From positions 1 through 64,000 of the forward strand of contig JAATGJ010000038.1 in NCBI GenBank assembly GCA_015654695.1: a stretch of DNA of 64,000 bases, written 5' to 3'. The position numbers and the translations under genes were made by a program. The notes under the pieces are model-generated. The model saw only the letters and a list, made by a program, of their open reading frames with translations. It searched no databases and had not been told where the DNA came from. How positions within the stretch are numbered: position 1 is the stretch's first letter; every line of letters starts with the position of its first letter. Source of the stretch: Chitinophagales bacterium (GTDB taxonomy: Bacteria > Bacteroidota > Bacteroidia > Chitinophagales > Chitinophagaceae). Positions 9,322 through 16,984 of this stretch are shown one piece after another.

Positions 9322-9372
9322 TGTTACCAGCCTGTTATTAAATTATTACTTCTATATTAAATAATTATTAAC
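9322..9372. promoter_or_regulatory. Five-unit Pho-box-like repeat between the porin and DUF47/PiT genes
   Basis: GTTACC (9323), GTTATT (9334), ATTACT (9345), ATTAAA (9356) and ATTAAC (9367) occur at exactly 11-base steps. They lie 70-118 bases before the leftward porin start and about 90-140 bases before the rightward DUF47 start. The phase matches the set in front of the TonB receptor, so one regulator, probably PhoB-like, may serve all the units. Confidence 0.6.
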
Positions 9373-9463
9373 TCTGCCCTGATCCGGTGAGCTGTATGGT
9401 CAAGCGGGTAATTTCGCAAACCTCTCTTCCATACAGGCATACAGGGAGTAAAAACTATCAAAT

Positions 9464-10114
9464 ATGGCAGGACTCAATTCTTTTCTCAAAATATTCATGC
9501 CGAAGAACCGAATCTTTTTCGAGCTTTTTGAACAGGTGGCTGATAATTGCGCCAAAATGGGCTCAGTGCTAAAAGATATGGTAGCAGAACCCGATTTTGA
9601 CAAAAGAGCTGCGCTGATCAGCCAGATAGAAGACCTGGAACATGCCAATGATGAACTGACACACAGCATATTCACTGAACTTGGCCGCAATTTTATCACC
9701 CCTTTTGACCGGGAAGATATTCATTACCTCGCCAGTTCATTAGATGATATTGCCGATTATATTTACGCTTCCGCAAAAAAAATCAATTTTTACCGTGTCA
9801 ATCCCAACGACATGGGTATTCAGAAAATGGCCGAACTGATAGAACAGGGTTCCATACAGATACGCAACGCTGTACTGGAGTTAAGAGACATGAAGAATAT
9901 GCGCAAAATCACCGAAGCCCTGGTAAAGATCAACAGCATCGAGAACCAGGCCGATGATGTTTTTGACATGAGTATTGAAAGATTGTTTGCCACAGAACCG
10001 GATGCCAAAGAAGTGATCAAGAAAAGAGAGATATACCAGGTAATGGAGATCGTTACCGACAAATGTGAAGATGCGAGTAATGTGATCGAGTCTATCATTA
10101 TTAAGTACGCTTAA
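9464..10114 (+). CDS. DUF47/PhoU-like phosphate transport accessory protein
   Basis: A 216-residue all-helical cytoplasmic protein of the DUF47 family, related to PhoU. Such proteins are commonly encoded next to PiT transporters and are thought to modulate them. Visible features are the acidic helix pairs typical of PhoU-like bundles (DREDIHYLASSLDDIADYIY and ENQADDVFDMSIERLF), which carry metal-binding E/D-x-x-x-D patterns. It is the first gene of a pair with the PiT transporter, separated from it by a 99-base gap that holds a word-repeat hairpin. The upstream phased repeats may control it. Confidence 0.88.
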   Translation: MAGLNSFLKIFMPKNRIFFELFEQVADNCAKMGSVLKDMVAEPDFDKRAALISQIEDLEHANDELTHSIFTELGRNFITPFDREDIHYLASSLDDIADYIYASAKKINFYRVNPNDMGIQKMAELIEQGSIQIRNAVLELRDMKNMRKITEALVKINSIENQADDVFDMSIERLFATEPDAKEVIKKREIYQVMEIVTDKCEDASNVIESIIIKYA

Positions 10115-10117
10115 ATA

Positions 10118-10212
10118 CAATGTGCTAATGCGATAATGTACTGATATGCTAATGTCACGGCTACTAACACCAATCAGCACATCAGCATATTAGCTAATCA
10201 GCAAATTAATCT
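10118..10212. repeat. Word-repeat inverted element (TGCTAATG family)
   Basis: The left half repeats TGCTAATG-like words on the plus strand (TGTGCTAATG, ATATGCTAATG). The right half repeats the complementary words (CATCAGCATATTAGC, TAATCAGCA). The two halves can fold into a long imperfect hairpin that fills almost the whole gap between the DUF47 and PiT genes. No protein is encoded. Confidence 0.6.
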
Positions 10213-10213
10213 T

Positions 10214-11416
10214 ATGACCATCTTCCTTATTGTCATCATTGTTTTAGCTCTCATCTTTGATTATATCAATGGCTTTCATGACGCCGCCAATTCTATAGCC
10301 ACTGTTGTTTCTACCAAAGTACTGACACCTTTCCAGGCGGTATTGTGGGCGGCATTATTCAACTTTGTCGCTTTTTTTATTTTTAAAGATCATGGTGTAG
10401 CTAATACCATCGCCAAAACAGTAAAAGGTGATTTCATTACGCTGGAAGTGATTTTTTCAGGACTTATTGCGGCTATAGCCTGGAACCTATTTACCTGGTG
10501 GCGGGGGATTCCCTCCTCTTCGTCCCATACATTAATAGGAGGGTTTGCGGGAGCCGCTATTGCCCATGCAGGCGGGTTTTATGCTGTCAATCCCGATCCG
10601 GTAATTAAAACTGTGGCGTTTATTTTCCTGGCTCCACTGATAGGTATGATCATGGCGTTTCTTATATCATTATGGTTCATTTATTCCTTCCGCAAAGGCT
10701 GGGGGCCAAGAATATTTTCTTCCCTTATCATTTTAGGCATTATTATATTCCTGTGGTTCAGCATAGAAACTGATCCGGCAAAACTGAAGTCGCATTATGA
10801 ATCTTATTTGTTGAAAGTTATTTTTCATGCCCAGAATTTCAAATGGTTATTGCTTAGCCTTATCATTATCATAATGGCTGTTTTCTCGCTTTATCTGAGC
10901 AAGCTGAATGCACACAGGGCCAATGCGTGGTTCAAAAGATTACAATTAGTTTCTTCAGCCATATTCAGTATTGGTCATGGTGGTAATGATGCACAAAAAG
11001 TAATGGGGATCATTATGGCAGCCCTGATCGCTGCTGAGCCAGGTAAGTATAGCCTTGACCACATGGTATGGTGGGTGCCTCTTGCCTGTTATTCCGCCAT
11101 CTCATTTGGCACAATGAGTGGTGGTTGGAAGATCGTTAAAACAATGGGAACAAGAATCACTAAAGTAACCCCTTTTGAAGGAGTAGCGGCTGAAACTGCA
11201 GGAGCCCTTACATTATTCATTACAGAATACCTGAAAATACCAGTAAGCACTACCCATACTATTACCGGATCTATTATAGGGGTAGGCGCTACCAAGCGTC
11301 TTTCCGCCGTTCGCTGGGGAGTTACCGTTGATCTTTTGTGGGCCTGGATACTCACCATTCCCGTCAGTGGTTTATTAGCTACCGGAGTTTACTACCTCGT
11401 TCATTTGATCCGTTAG
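10214..11416 (+). CDS. Inorganic phosphate transporter, PiT family
   Basis: A 400-residue inner-membrane carrier that imports phosphate with a cation. Both copies of the PiT signature are present: an N-terminal one (DYINGFHDAANSIATVVSTK, about residues 15-34) and a C-terminal one (SIGHGGNDAQKVMGI, about residues 254-268). Around ten hydrophobic segments flank a short central loop. The signature PVSTTHTITGSIIGVG occurs near the C-terminus. It follows the DUF47 gene, its usual partner. Together with the porin and TonB genes it gives a route for phosphate from outside the cell to the cytoplasm. Confidence 0.93.
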   Translation: MTIFLIVIIVLALIFDYINGFHDAANSIATVVSTKVLTPFQAVLWAALFNFVAFFIFKDHGVANTIAKTVKGDFITLEVIFSGLIAAIAWNLFTWWRGIPSSSSHTLIGGFAGAAIAHAGGFYAVNPDPVIKTVAFIFLAPLIGMIMAFLISLWFIYSFRKGWGPRIFSSLIILGIIIFLWFSIETDPAKLKSHYESYLLKVIFHAQNFKWLLLSLIIIIMAVFSLYLSKLNAHRANAWFKRLQLVSSAIFSIGHGGNDAQKVMGIIMAALIAAEPGKYSLDHMVWWVPLACYSAISFGTMSGGWKIVKTMGTRITKVTPFEGVAAETAGALTLFITEYLKIPVSTTHTITGSIIGVGATKRLSAVRWGVTVDLLWAWILTIPVSGLLATGVYYLVHLIR

Positions 11417-11474
11417 AATTTAGTTTCTGCCTGCTTTTCAAAAAAAATACTGATTTTTACGGTAATTCATTCTT

Positions 11475-12530
11475 ATGGCTAAAATACTTGTGGCAGGTGG
11501 TTGTGGTTATATCGGCTCACACACCATTGTTGACCTTATTGAAAATGGCTTTGATGTTGTCTCAGTAGATAATAACTCCAGGTCAAACCCCCGCATATTT
11601 GAAGGCGTTGAAAAAATAACCGGTAAAAAAGTAAAGAACTACAAAGTGGACCTTTGCAACTTTGATGACACATTTGCTATTTTCCAGGAAAATCATGACA
11701 TCGAAGGCATCATACATTTTGCTGCCTATAAAGCGGTCAACGAATCGGTAGAAAAGCCACTGATGTATTTTGAAAACAATCTCAATTCACTCATCAACCT
11801 GCTCAAGTGTGTGCAGGAATTCAATATACCGTATTTTGTTTTTTCTTCTTCCTGCACGGTATATGGCAACCCGGATGAAATGATCGTAACGGAAAAAACG
11901 CCACCTAAACCCGCTGAATCTCCTTATGGCTACACCAAGCAAATGGGCGAACAGATCATCAATGAATTTGCAAAAAGTGCAGCTACACAATGTATCTTAT
12001 TGCGTTATTTCAATCCCGTGGGCGCACATCCGTCTATTATGATCGGGGAAATGCCCATAGGAAGACCGCAAAATCTTGTGCCGGCTATTACACAAACAGG
12101 CATTGGCAAGCTGAACAAAATGACGGTATATGGAAGCGATTATGACACCCGTGACGGATCCTGTATAAGAGACTTCATACATGTATGTGATATTGCCCAT
12201 GCACATACGCTGGCTATTGAATATTTGCAGGAGAAAAAAAATACAGCCGGTTGCGAAGTATTTAATTTAGGTACCGGCAATGGTGTAACCGTATTGGAAG
12301 CTATCCATTCTTTTGAAAAAATAAGTGGTGTAAAATTGAATTATGAAATTGGCCCCCGCCGCCCCGGTGATGTGATCGCCATTTACGCCAATAATGACCT
12401 GGCAAAAGCACAGCTAGGCTGGGATCCAAAATATTCACTGGATGAAATGATGATAACGGCCTGGGAATGGGAGCAGCGGCTGAAAGCAGATGATACTATT
12501 TTTTCAGGCAAACCTGCTGAACTGAATTGA
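11475..12530 (+). CDS. galE: UDP-glucose 4-epimerase
   Basis: Interconverts UDP-glucose and UDP-galactose with bound NAD (Leloir pathway; sugar-nucleotide supply for envelope glycans). It is an extended SDR enzyme of 351 residues, a normal length. The NAD-binding glycine motif is at the N-terminus (VAGGCGYIGSHT). The catalytic Ser is in FSSSCTVYGNP and the Tyr-Lys pair is in SPYGYTKQMGEQ. The substrate-binding YDTRDGSCIRDFIHV and the GPRRPGDV stretch near the C-terminus are typical of GalE. It starts 58 bases after the PiT gene on the same strand. Confidence 0.95.
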   Translation: MAKILVAGGCGYIGSHTIVDLIENGFDVVSVDNNSRSNPRIFEGVEKITGKKVKNYKVDLCNFDDTFAIFQENHDIEGIIHFAAYKAVNESVEKPLMYFENNLNSLINLLKCVQEFNIPYFVFSSSCTVYGNPDEMIVTEKTPPKPAESPYGYTKQMGEQIINEFAKSAATQCILLRYFNPVGAHPSIMIGEMPIGRPQNLVPAITQTGIGKLNKMTVYGSDYDTRDGSCIRDFIHVCDIAHAHTLAIEYLQEKKNTAGCEVFNLGTGNGVTVLEAIHSFEKISGVKLNYEIGPRRPGDVIAIYANNDLAKAQLGWDPKYSLDEMMITAWEWEQRLKADDTIFSGKPAELN

Positions 12531-12606
12531 AAACAGGCAATTGGCAACAGGCAAAATAGCTTACGCTATTTGTTCTTTCCTGTTGCTTATTGCAAATTGC
12601 CTGTTA
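12531..12606. repeat. Word-repeat hairpin (AACAGGCAATT family) after galE
   Basis: Three nested perfect pairings form a hairpin: AACAGGCAATT (12532-12542) with AATTGCCTGTT (12595-12605), GCAACAGG (12544-12551) with CCTGTTGC (12579-12586), and AAATAGC (12554-12560) with GCTATTT (12565-12571), closing on a 4-base loop. There is no U-tract, so it is not a classical terminator. Confidence 0.7.
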
Positions 12607-12628
12607 CTTATTTCTTCTTCCTTTACCT

Positions 12629-12636
12629 TACTTTTG
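12629..12636 (+). promoter_or_regulatory. -7 promoter element for the transketolase half gene
   Basis: TACTTTTG matches TAnnTTTG exactly and lies 17 bases before the ATG at 12654, supporting that start over the longer frame from 12570. Confidence 0.5.
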
Positions 12637-12653
12637 CCCCGTCAATTTTTACT

Positions 12654-13616
12654 ATGCTGAAAGAAATTCAATCAACCGGTAATAAAGATACCCGTAGCGG
12701 ATTTGGTGATGGCATTGCAGAAGCAGCCCGCAAAAATGCTAATATCGTTGCACTAACTGCAGACCTTGCGGGTTCCATGAAACTGCAACAGTTTATTAAA
12801 GAATTCCCGGAACGTTTCGTTCAATGCGGCATTGCTGAAGCCAATATGATCAGCATTGCAGCCGGTTTGACTATTGGTGGAAAGATCCCTTATACAACTA
12901 CATTCGCTAATTTTTCGACTGGCCGTGTGTACGACCAGATACGTCAAAGCGTTGCCTATAGCGGAAAAAATGTAAAGATCTGCGCATCCCATGCAGGTGT
13001 TACCCTGGGAGAAGATGGTGCAACACACCAGATACTGGAAGATATCGGCATGATGAAAATGCTACCCGGTATGACAGTGATCGTTCCCTGCGATTATAAT
13101 CAAACCAAAGCAGCCACGCTGGCGATTGCAGATTACCACGGACCGGTTTACCTGCGTTTTGGCCGCCCGGTCTGGCCCATCTTTACCAAAGAATCAGATT
13201 TCAAAATTGGAAAAGCACAACATTTCTCTGAAGGAACTGATGTAAGCATTTTCGCATGCGGCCATTTGGTATGGAATGCAATACAGGCAGGGCTTATCCT
13301 GGAAGAAAAAGGAATCAGTGTTGAAATAATAAATGTTCATACCGTGAAGCCACTGGATGAAGAAGCCGTTATTAAATCATTGAGCAAAACAAAATGTGCG
13401 GTAACGGCGGAAGAACATAATATTTTTGGTGGAATGGGTGATGCGATAGCTCAATGTGCGGCTAAGAACTTCCCTGTACCCATCGAATATGTTGGTACAA
13501 AAGATACGTTTGGAGAAAGCGGAACGCCAAAGGAATTATTGAAAAAATATGGTTTGGATATACCGGATATAGTAGCCGCTGCGGAAAAAGTGATCAATCG
13601 TAAAAAAAATAGTTAA
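12654..13616 (+). CDS. Transketolase, C-terminal half (pyrimidine-binding plus C-terminal domain)
   Basis: 320 residues corresponding to the second half of transketolase, which with a separate N-terminal subunit transfers two-carbon ketol units in the non-oxidative pentose phosphate pathway. The Pyr domain is seen in NIVALTADLAGSMKL, RFVQCGIAEANMISIAAGL (with the catalytic glutamate of GIAEANM) and YTTTFANFS. The C-terminal domain runs from about residue 195 (DVSIFACGHLVWNAIQAG). Split transketolases are normal in this phylum, but the N-terminal half usually sits next door. Here galE is upstream and a sigma factor downstream, so the partner lies elsewhere. A terminator follows at 13636-13672. 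Confidence 0.9.
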   Translation: MLKEIQSTGNKDTRSGFGDGIAEAARKNANIVALTADLAGSMKLQQFIKEFPERFVQCGIAEANMISIAAGLTIGGKIPYTTTFANFSTGRVYDQIRQSVAYSGKNVKICASHAGVTLGEDGATHQILEDIGMMKMLPGMTVIVPCDYNQTKAATLAIADYHGPVYLRFGRPVWPIFTKESDFKIGKAQHFSEGTDVSIFACGHLVWNAIQAGLILEEKGISVEIINVHTVKPLDEEAVIKSLSKTKCAVTAEEHNIFGGMGDAIAQCAAKNFPVPIEYVGTKDTFGESGTPKELLKKYGLDIPDIVAAAEKVINRKKNS

Positions 13617-13635
13617 GATATTGTTCAGAATAATC

Positions 13636-13672
13636 AGGCAGGTTCTTTTCAAAATTGAACCTGCTTTTCTAT
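13636..13672 (+). terminator. Rho-independent terminator after the transketolase gene
   Basis: GCAGGTTC (13638-13645) pairs with GAACCTGC (13657-13664) and is followed by TTTTCTATTTTT on the plus strand. Confidence 0.88.
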
Positions 13673-13729
13673 TTTTAATCATTAAACAAACCAGGAGCCG
13701 GACATTCTAACCCATCCCAAACCAACAGT

Positions 13730-14284
13730 ATGTCGCTAACCTCTGTTTCAGATAATGAACTATTAGTTCAGTTTCGCAACCCGGCTACGAAAGAAAGAGC
13801 TTATACAGCTATTATTAAAAAATACCAGGAAAAGCTATACTGGCATATACGCCGGATGGTGGTGGACCATGATGATGCCAACGATGTTTTACAGAATGTA
13901 TTGATCCGGATTTGGAAGGGACTGGAAAATTTCAGGGAAGACAGCCAGCTCTATACCTGGATTTACCGTATCGGCACCAATGAAAGCCTGACCTTCCTGG
14001 AGCAACAGAAGAAAAAAGCAGCCATAAGCTTTAGCGATGTGGAAAGCGGCCTGAGCAATAAGATAAAAGCAGATCAGAATTTTGACGCCAACAAACTGGA
14101 ATGGAAACTACAGTTGGCCATCCAGCAATTACCTGAAAAACAGAGAGTTGTTTTCAGCCTGAGGTATTATGAAGAAATGCCTTATGAAGAAATGAGCAGG
14201 GTATTGGAGACAAGTGAAGGCGCCCTGAAAGCCAGTTACCACCATGCGGTAAAAAAAGTAGAGGATTATATCTTAAATCATTAA
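13730..14284 (+). CDS. ECF-type RNA polymerase sigma factor
   Basis: A 184-residue sigma-70 family factor with only regions 2 and 4, which directs RNA polymerase to a small regulon. Region 2 is visible as DHDDANDVLQNVLIRIWKGL followed by the Trp-rich LYTWIYRIGTNESLTFL. Region 4 is a helix-turn-helix (LPEKQRVVFSLRYYEEMPYE and the recognition part TSEGALKASYHHAVKKVE). It is the first gene of a three-gene unit with a repeat-bearing membrane protein and a secreted helical protein. The downstream membrane gene probably encodes its anti-sigma factor; this is inferred from position. Confidence 0.92.
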   Translation: MSLTSVSDNELLVQFRNPATKERAYTAIIKKYQEKLYWHIRRMVVDHDDANDVLQNVLIRIWKGLENFREDSQLYTWIYRIGTNESLTFLEQQKKKAAISFSDVESGLSNKIKADQNFDANKLEWKLQLAIQQLPEKQRVVFSLRYYEEMPYEEMSRVLETSEGALKASYHHAVKKVEDYILNH

Positions 14285-14320
14285 ACTTTGACAGGCTAAG
14301 ATCGTCTCACAAACGTAAAA

Positions 14321-15103
14321 ATGACACAGAGAGATAACATATTACAGGAATTGAGAGAGTTACAAAGCTCCCTGGTAAATGCACCGGTTCAAAATGTTTA
14401 CCAGGTACCGGGTGGCTATTTTGAAGGGCTGGCTGACCAGGTGTTAAATCGCATTAAAGCATTGGAAACAGAAGACGCTGCAGAAGAACTGGGCTATTTG
14501 TCTCCATTGCTGAATAGCATTTCTAAAAAAACTCCTTATACTGTTCCTCCTGGTTTTTTTGATGGTTTGGCAGAAACCGTAACCACATCTGTAATAAACG
14601 ATCATCAAACTCCGGCAGAAGAATTAGAAACCATTTCGCCTTTATTAGGCGGTTTAAAAAAGGAAATGCCTTTTAGTGTTCCCCAGGGTTATTTTGAAGG
14701 GCTTACTAAAACGGTGAATAGTGAATCAGTTAAACCGGTAATAAAGGTCGTTTCAATAACAGCACAGAAATGGTTCCGCTATGCTGCTGCGGCTGTAGTG
14801 ATTGGGTTTGTTGCCATTACCAGCCTTTTATTAATAAATAGTAATAAGCCTGTTAGTACAGACCCTGAAGCAATAGTTAATAAGATGATGAAAAAGGTTA
14901 GTACCGAGGAGATTGAAGAATTCACTGAATTAGCAGATGACGGGGCTCTTGCAGTTATTGGCACTAAGAATGATGAAATTAAAGAGGCGAATGACATCAA
15001 AGAACTGATTAAAGATATTCCTGATGAAGAAATACAGCAATTTTTAGAAGACACCCAGGCAGATGACCCATCTGCTGGTACTGATGATGTGTTAATGAAT
15101 TAA
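14321..15103 (+). CDS. Membrane protein with three tandem repeats, likely anti-sigma partner
   Basis: 260 residues, cytoplasmic N-terminus first. Three repeat units of about 45 residues carry the core VPxGYFEGLxxxV at residues 29-41, 75-87 and 120-132. Between the cores, AEELxxxSPLL recurs at residues 54-64 and 99-109. One membrane span follows (about 152-172, YAAAAVVIGFVAITSLLLI), then an acidic periplasmic tail rich in Glu and Asp (residues 180-260). Topology and position behind an ECF sigma gene fit an anti-sigma factor, but no known anti-sigma domain is recognised. It is followed after 20 bases by a secreted protein gene. Confidence 0.65.
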   Translation: MTQRDNILQELRELQSSLVNAPVQNVYQVPGGYFEGLADQVLNRIKALETEDAAEELGYLSPLLNSISKKTPYTVPPGFFDGLAETVTTSVINDHQTPAEELETISPLLGGLKKEMPFSVPQGYFEGLTKTVNSESVKPVIKVVSITAQKWFRYAAAAVVIGFVAITSLLLINSNKPVSTDPEAIVNKMMKKVSTEEIEEFTELADDGALAVIGTKNDEIKEANDIKELIKDIPDEEIQQFLEDTQADDPSAGTDDVLMN

Positions 15104-15123
15104 AAGAGAATGAATGTAAAAAA

Positions 15124-15552
15124 ATGAAAAAGCTACTCTTCATATTAAGTTTATTGTTCGTCACCAGTGTGCGGCTTTTTGCCCAGGAAGAGGATGAGAA
15201 CGAAGGCGGCGAAAAGATTCGTGACAAGATGAATGAATATATTCAGCAACGTCTTGATCTTTCTAAGGATGAAGCGGAAAAATTTACTCCTGTATTTCTT
15301 AAATATTTCCGGGAATGGAGACAAACTATCAAGGACAATAAAGCAGATAAATTGATCCTGCAACAAAAGATTGTTGAACTCAGACTCCGGTACAGAACCC
15401 AGTTCAGGGATATTATCGGTGAAAAAAGAAGCAACCAGGTATTTGGCCATCAGGAGGCATTCATCAGAATTATCAGGGACGTTCGGCGGGAACGTCTTGA
15501 GAATAATCCTAACCGGCCACTCAGGAGAAACCGGGTAAATTTGTTACGGTAA
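15124..15552 (+). CDS. Secreted helical protein of the sigma-factor operon
   Basis: 142 residues with a signal peptide (LLFILSLLFVTSVRLFAQ) and a mature part of amphipathic, highly charged helices (IQQRLDLSKDEAEKFTPVFL, then a run rich in Arg and Lys ending RNRVNLLR). The pattern resembles small periplasmic Spy/ZraP-like helical proteins, but the LTxxQ signature is not present, so this is only a similarity. As the third gene of the ECF unit, it may be the sensor or chaperone output of that system. Confidence 0.6.
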   Translation: MKKLLFILSLLFVTSVRLFAQEEDENEGGEKIRDKMNEYIQQRLDLSKDEAEKFTPVFLKYFREWRQTIKDNKADKLILQQKIVELRLRYRTQFRDIIGEKRSNQVFGHQEAFIRIIRDVRRERLENNPNRPLRRNRVNLLR

Positions 15553-15600
15553 ATAACTTTATTATTATATTTGAAACGGTGTTTTTCATAGGTTAGCAAC

Positions 15601-15630
15601 GGCCGGCTCTTTTCAGGGCAGGCCTTTTTA
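15601..15630 (+). terminator. Possible weak terminator after the sigma-factor operon
   Basis: GGCCGGCT and GGCAGGCC pair at 6 of 8 positions and are followed by TTTTTA. The stem is imperfect, so the call is weak. Confidence 0.35.
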
Positions 15631-15759
15631 GTCATCATCTTATACCAATTGTATTTATAAATTAGTCCAACAAATTCCGGTATAATAACGATGTTGCAGC
15701 CGTTTATGCCAATGGTCCCGATAACTATCGGGAGGATTATTACGGATGCACAATCGGTA

Positions 15760-16956
15760 TTACTTCAGTACTTCTTCTAATTTAGCTGTTAACCCGTATC
15801 CTTTCAGATTTTCTCCTATCACCATTCCTGTAGGATCTACCAATACATTATACGGAATGCCATTAAACTTATAAACCGGTATGATGCTGCTTTCCCAGTA
15901 TTTCAGATCACTGACATGTGTCCAGCCAAGATTATCCGCTTTAATAGCGTCAAGCCATTTATCTTTCTGCCCGGGCCTGTCAAGAGAAACTCCCAATACA
16001 GTAAAGTTTTTATTTTTAAATTGGTTATAAGCTCTTACAACATTTGGATTTTCCTGCCGGCAAGGGACGCACCAGCTGGCCCAGAAATCAACCAGTACAT
16101 ATTTGCCTTTAAAAGAACTTAATGCCACTGCTTTACCATTTACATCAGGTAAAGAAAAATCAGGTGCGGGTTTACCCACCCATTTCGCTTCCATCGCCTT
16201 ACTTCTTTGCATTAATTGTTCGTCCACGTTTTTCTTTACGGCCGCCACTCCCTCGTGAGAAGGTACTCTTGCTTCAAGCTTATTAACAATTTCACTTACC
16301 TGGTCAATCTCCAGTGGTTCAAGACCAAATCCCCTGTCTGTTGTCTGGTAATAGCCAAGCTCAAAAATGACAAGCGCCGGATCAATAGCTTTATCAATAG
16401 ATGCTATGGTATAGTTCCTCACCTTATCCGCCAATGATTTCCACTCTATAACCAACGGTGTGATAGTGCTATCAGGGGCACTCATATTCCTGAGACTATC
16501 GGCCTGACGGCTGAGAACATATATCTTCTGCAGATCATTATTGTATTCAGCTATAAAATCTTTCATCGCCTGGCTGGCTGGTGATCCTTTTACTTCAATT
16601 TTATCAGCATACTGGTTATTCAGTTTGTTTAGTTCGATATTGAGCGTGATTTTGGGGACATCATTAATCACATACGATACAGCATAATCATTCTTATCCA
16701 GCCTGAGCCCGTAAATAAGCGATTCCTTTTTTTCAGCTTTTAGTGTATATCCCCCTTCTTTACTGATATGAGAAGAATCTACTATTATCCCCTGCGAACT
16801 GCCTGCCGGCAGTTCTTCCAGGTATATCATCTTTGCAGTACTATTGGCGACTACACCGCTTATTTCAAATTTCTTTTCACTGCTTTTATCCGAACAGGCA
16901 ACCCATACAATTGCCAAAATAGCATAGCCCCATTTCCTCATGATAATTTGTTTCAT
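15760..16956 (-). CDS. TlpA-like thiol-disulfide oxidoreductase lipoprotein
   Basis: 398 residues. A lipoprotein signal ends in VWVACSDKS. Residues about 25-250 form a DUF4369-like N-terminal region (FEISGVVANSTAKMIYLEEL). The C-terminal 140 residues are a thioredoxin-fold AhpC/TSA-TlpA domain (GKPAPDFSLPDVNGKAVAL) with the redox pair in WASWCVPCRQENP. It should act in the periplasm as a disulfide reductase for envelope proteins or haem c assembly; the exact client is unknown. It starts 28 bases after gatB on the same strand and probably shares its transcript. Confidence 0.88.
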   Translation of the reverse strand: MKQIIMRKWGYAILAIVWVACSDKSSEKKFEISGVVANSTAKMIYLEELPAGSSQGIIVDSSHISKEGGYTLKAEKKESLIYGLRLDKNDYAVSYVINDVPKITLNIELNKLNNQYADKIEVKGSPASQAMKDFIAEYNNDLQKIYVLSRQADSLRNMSAPDSTITPLVIEWKSLADKVRNYTIASIDKAIDPALVIFELGYYQTTDRGFGLEPLEIDQVSEIVNKLEARVPSHEGVAAVKKNVDEQLMQRSKAMEAKWVGKPAPDFSLPDVNGKAVALSSFKGKYVLVDFWASWCVPCRQENPNVVRAYNQFKNKNFTVLGVSLDRPGQKDKWLDAIKADNLGWTHVSDLKYWESSIIPVYKFNGIPYNVLVDPTGMVIGENLKGYGLTAKLEEVLK

Positions 16957-16984
16957 TATTTATTATTTAACGGTACTGGAATTT

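Noticed and set aside
10214-11416. Sulfate or sodium-phosphate cotransporter instead of PiT
   Set aside because: Both PiT signature repeats are present, and the gene has a DUF47 partner.
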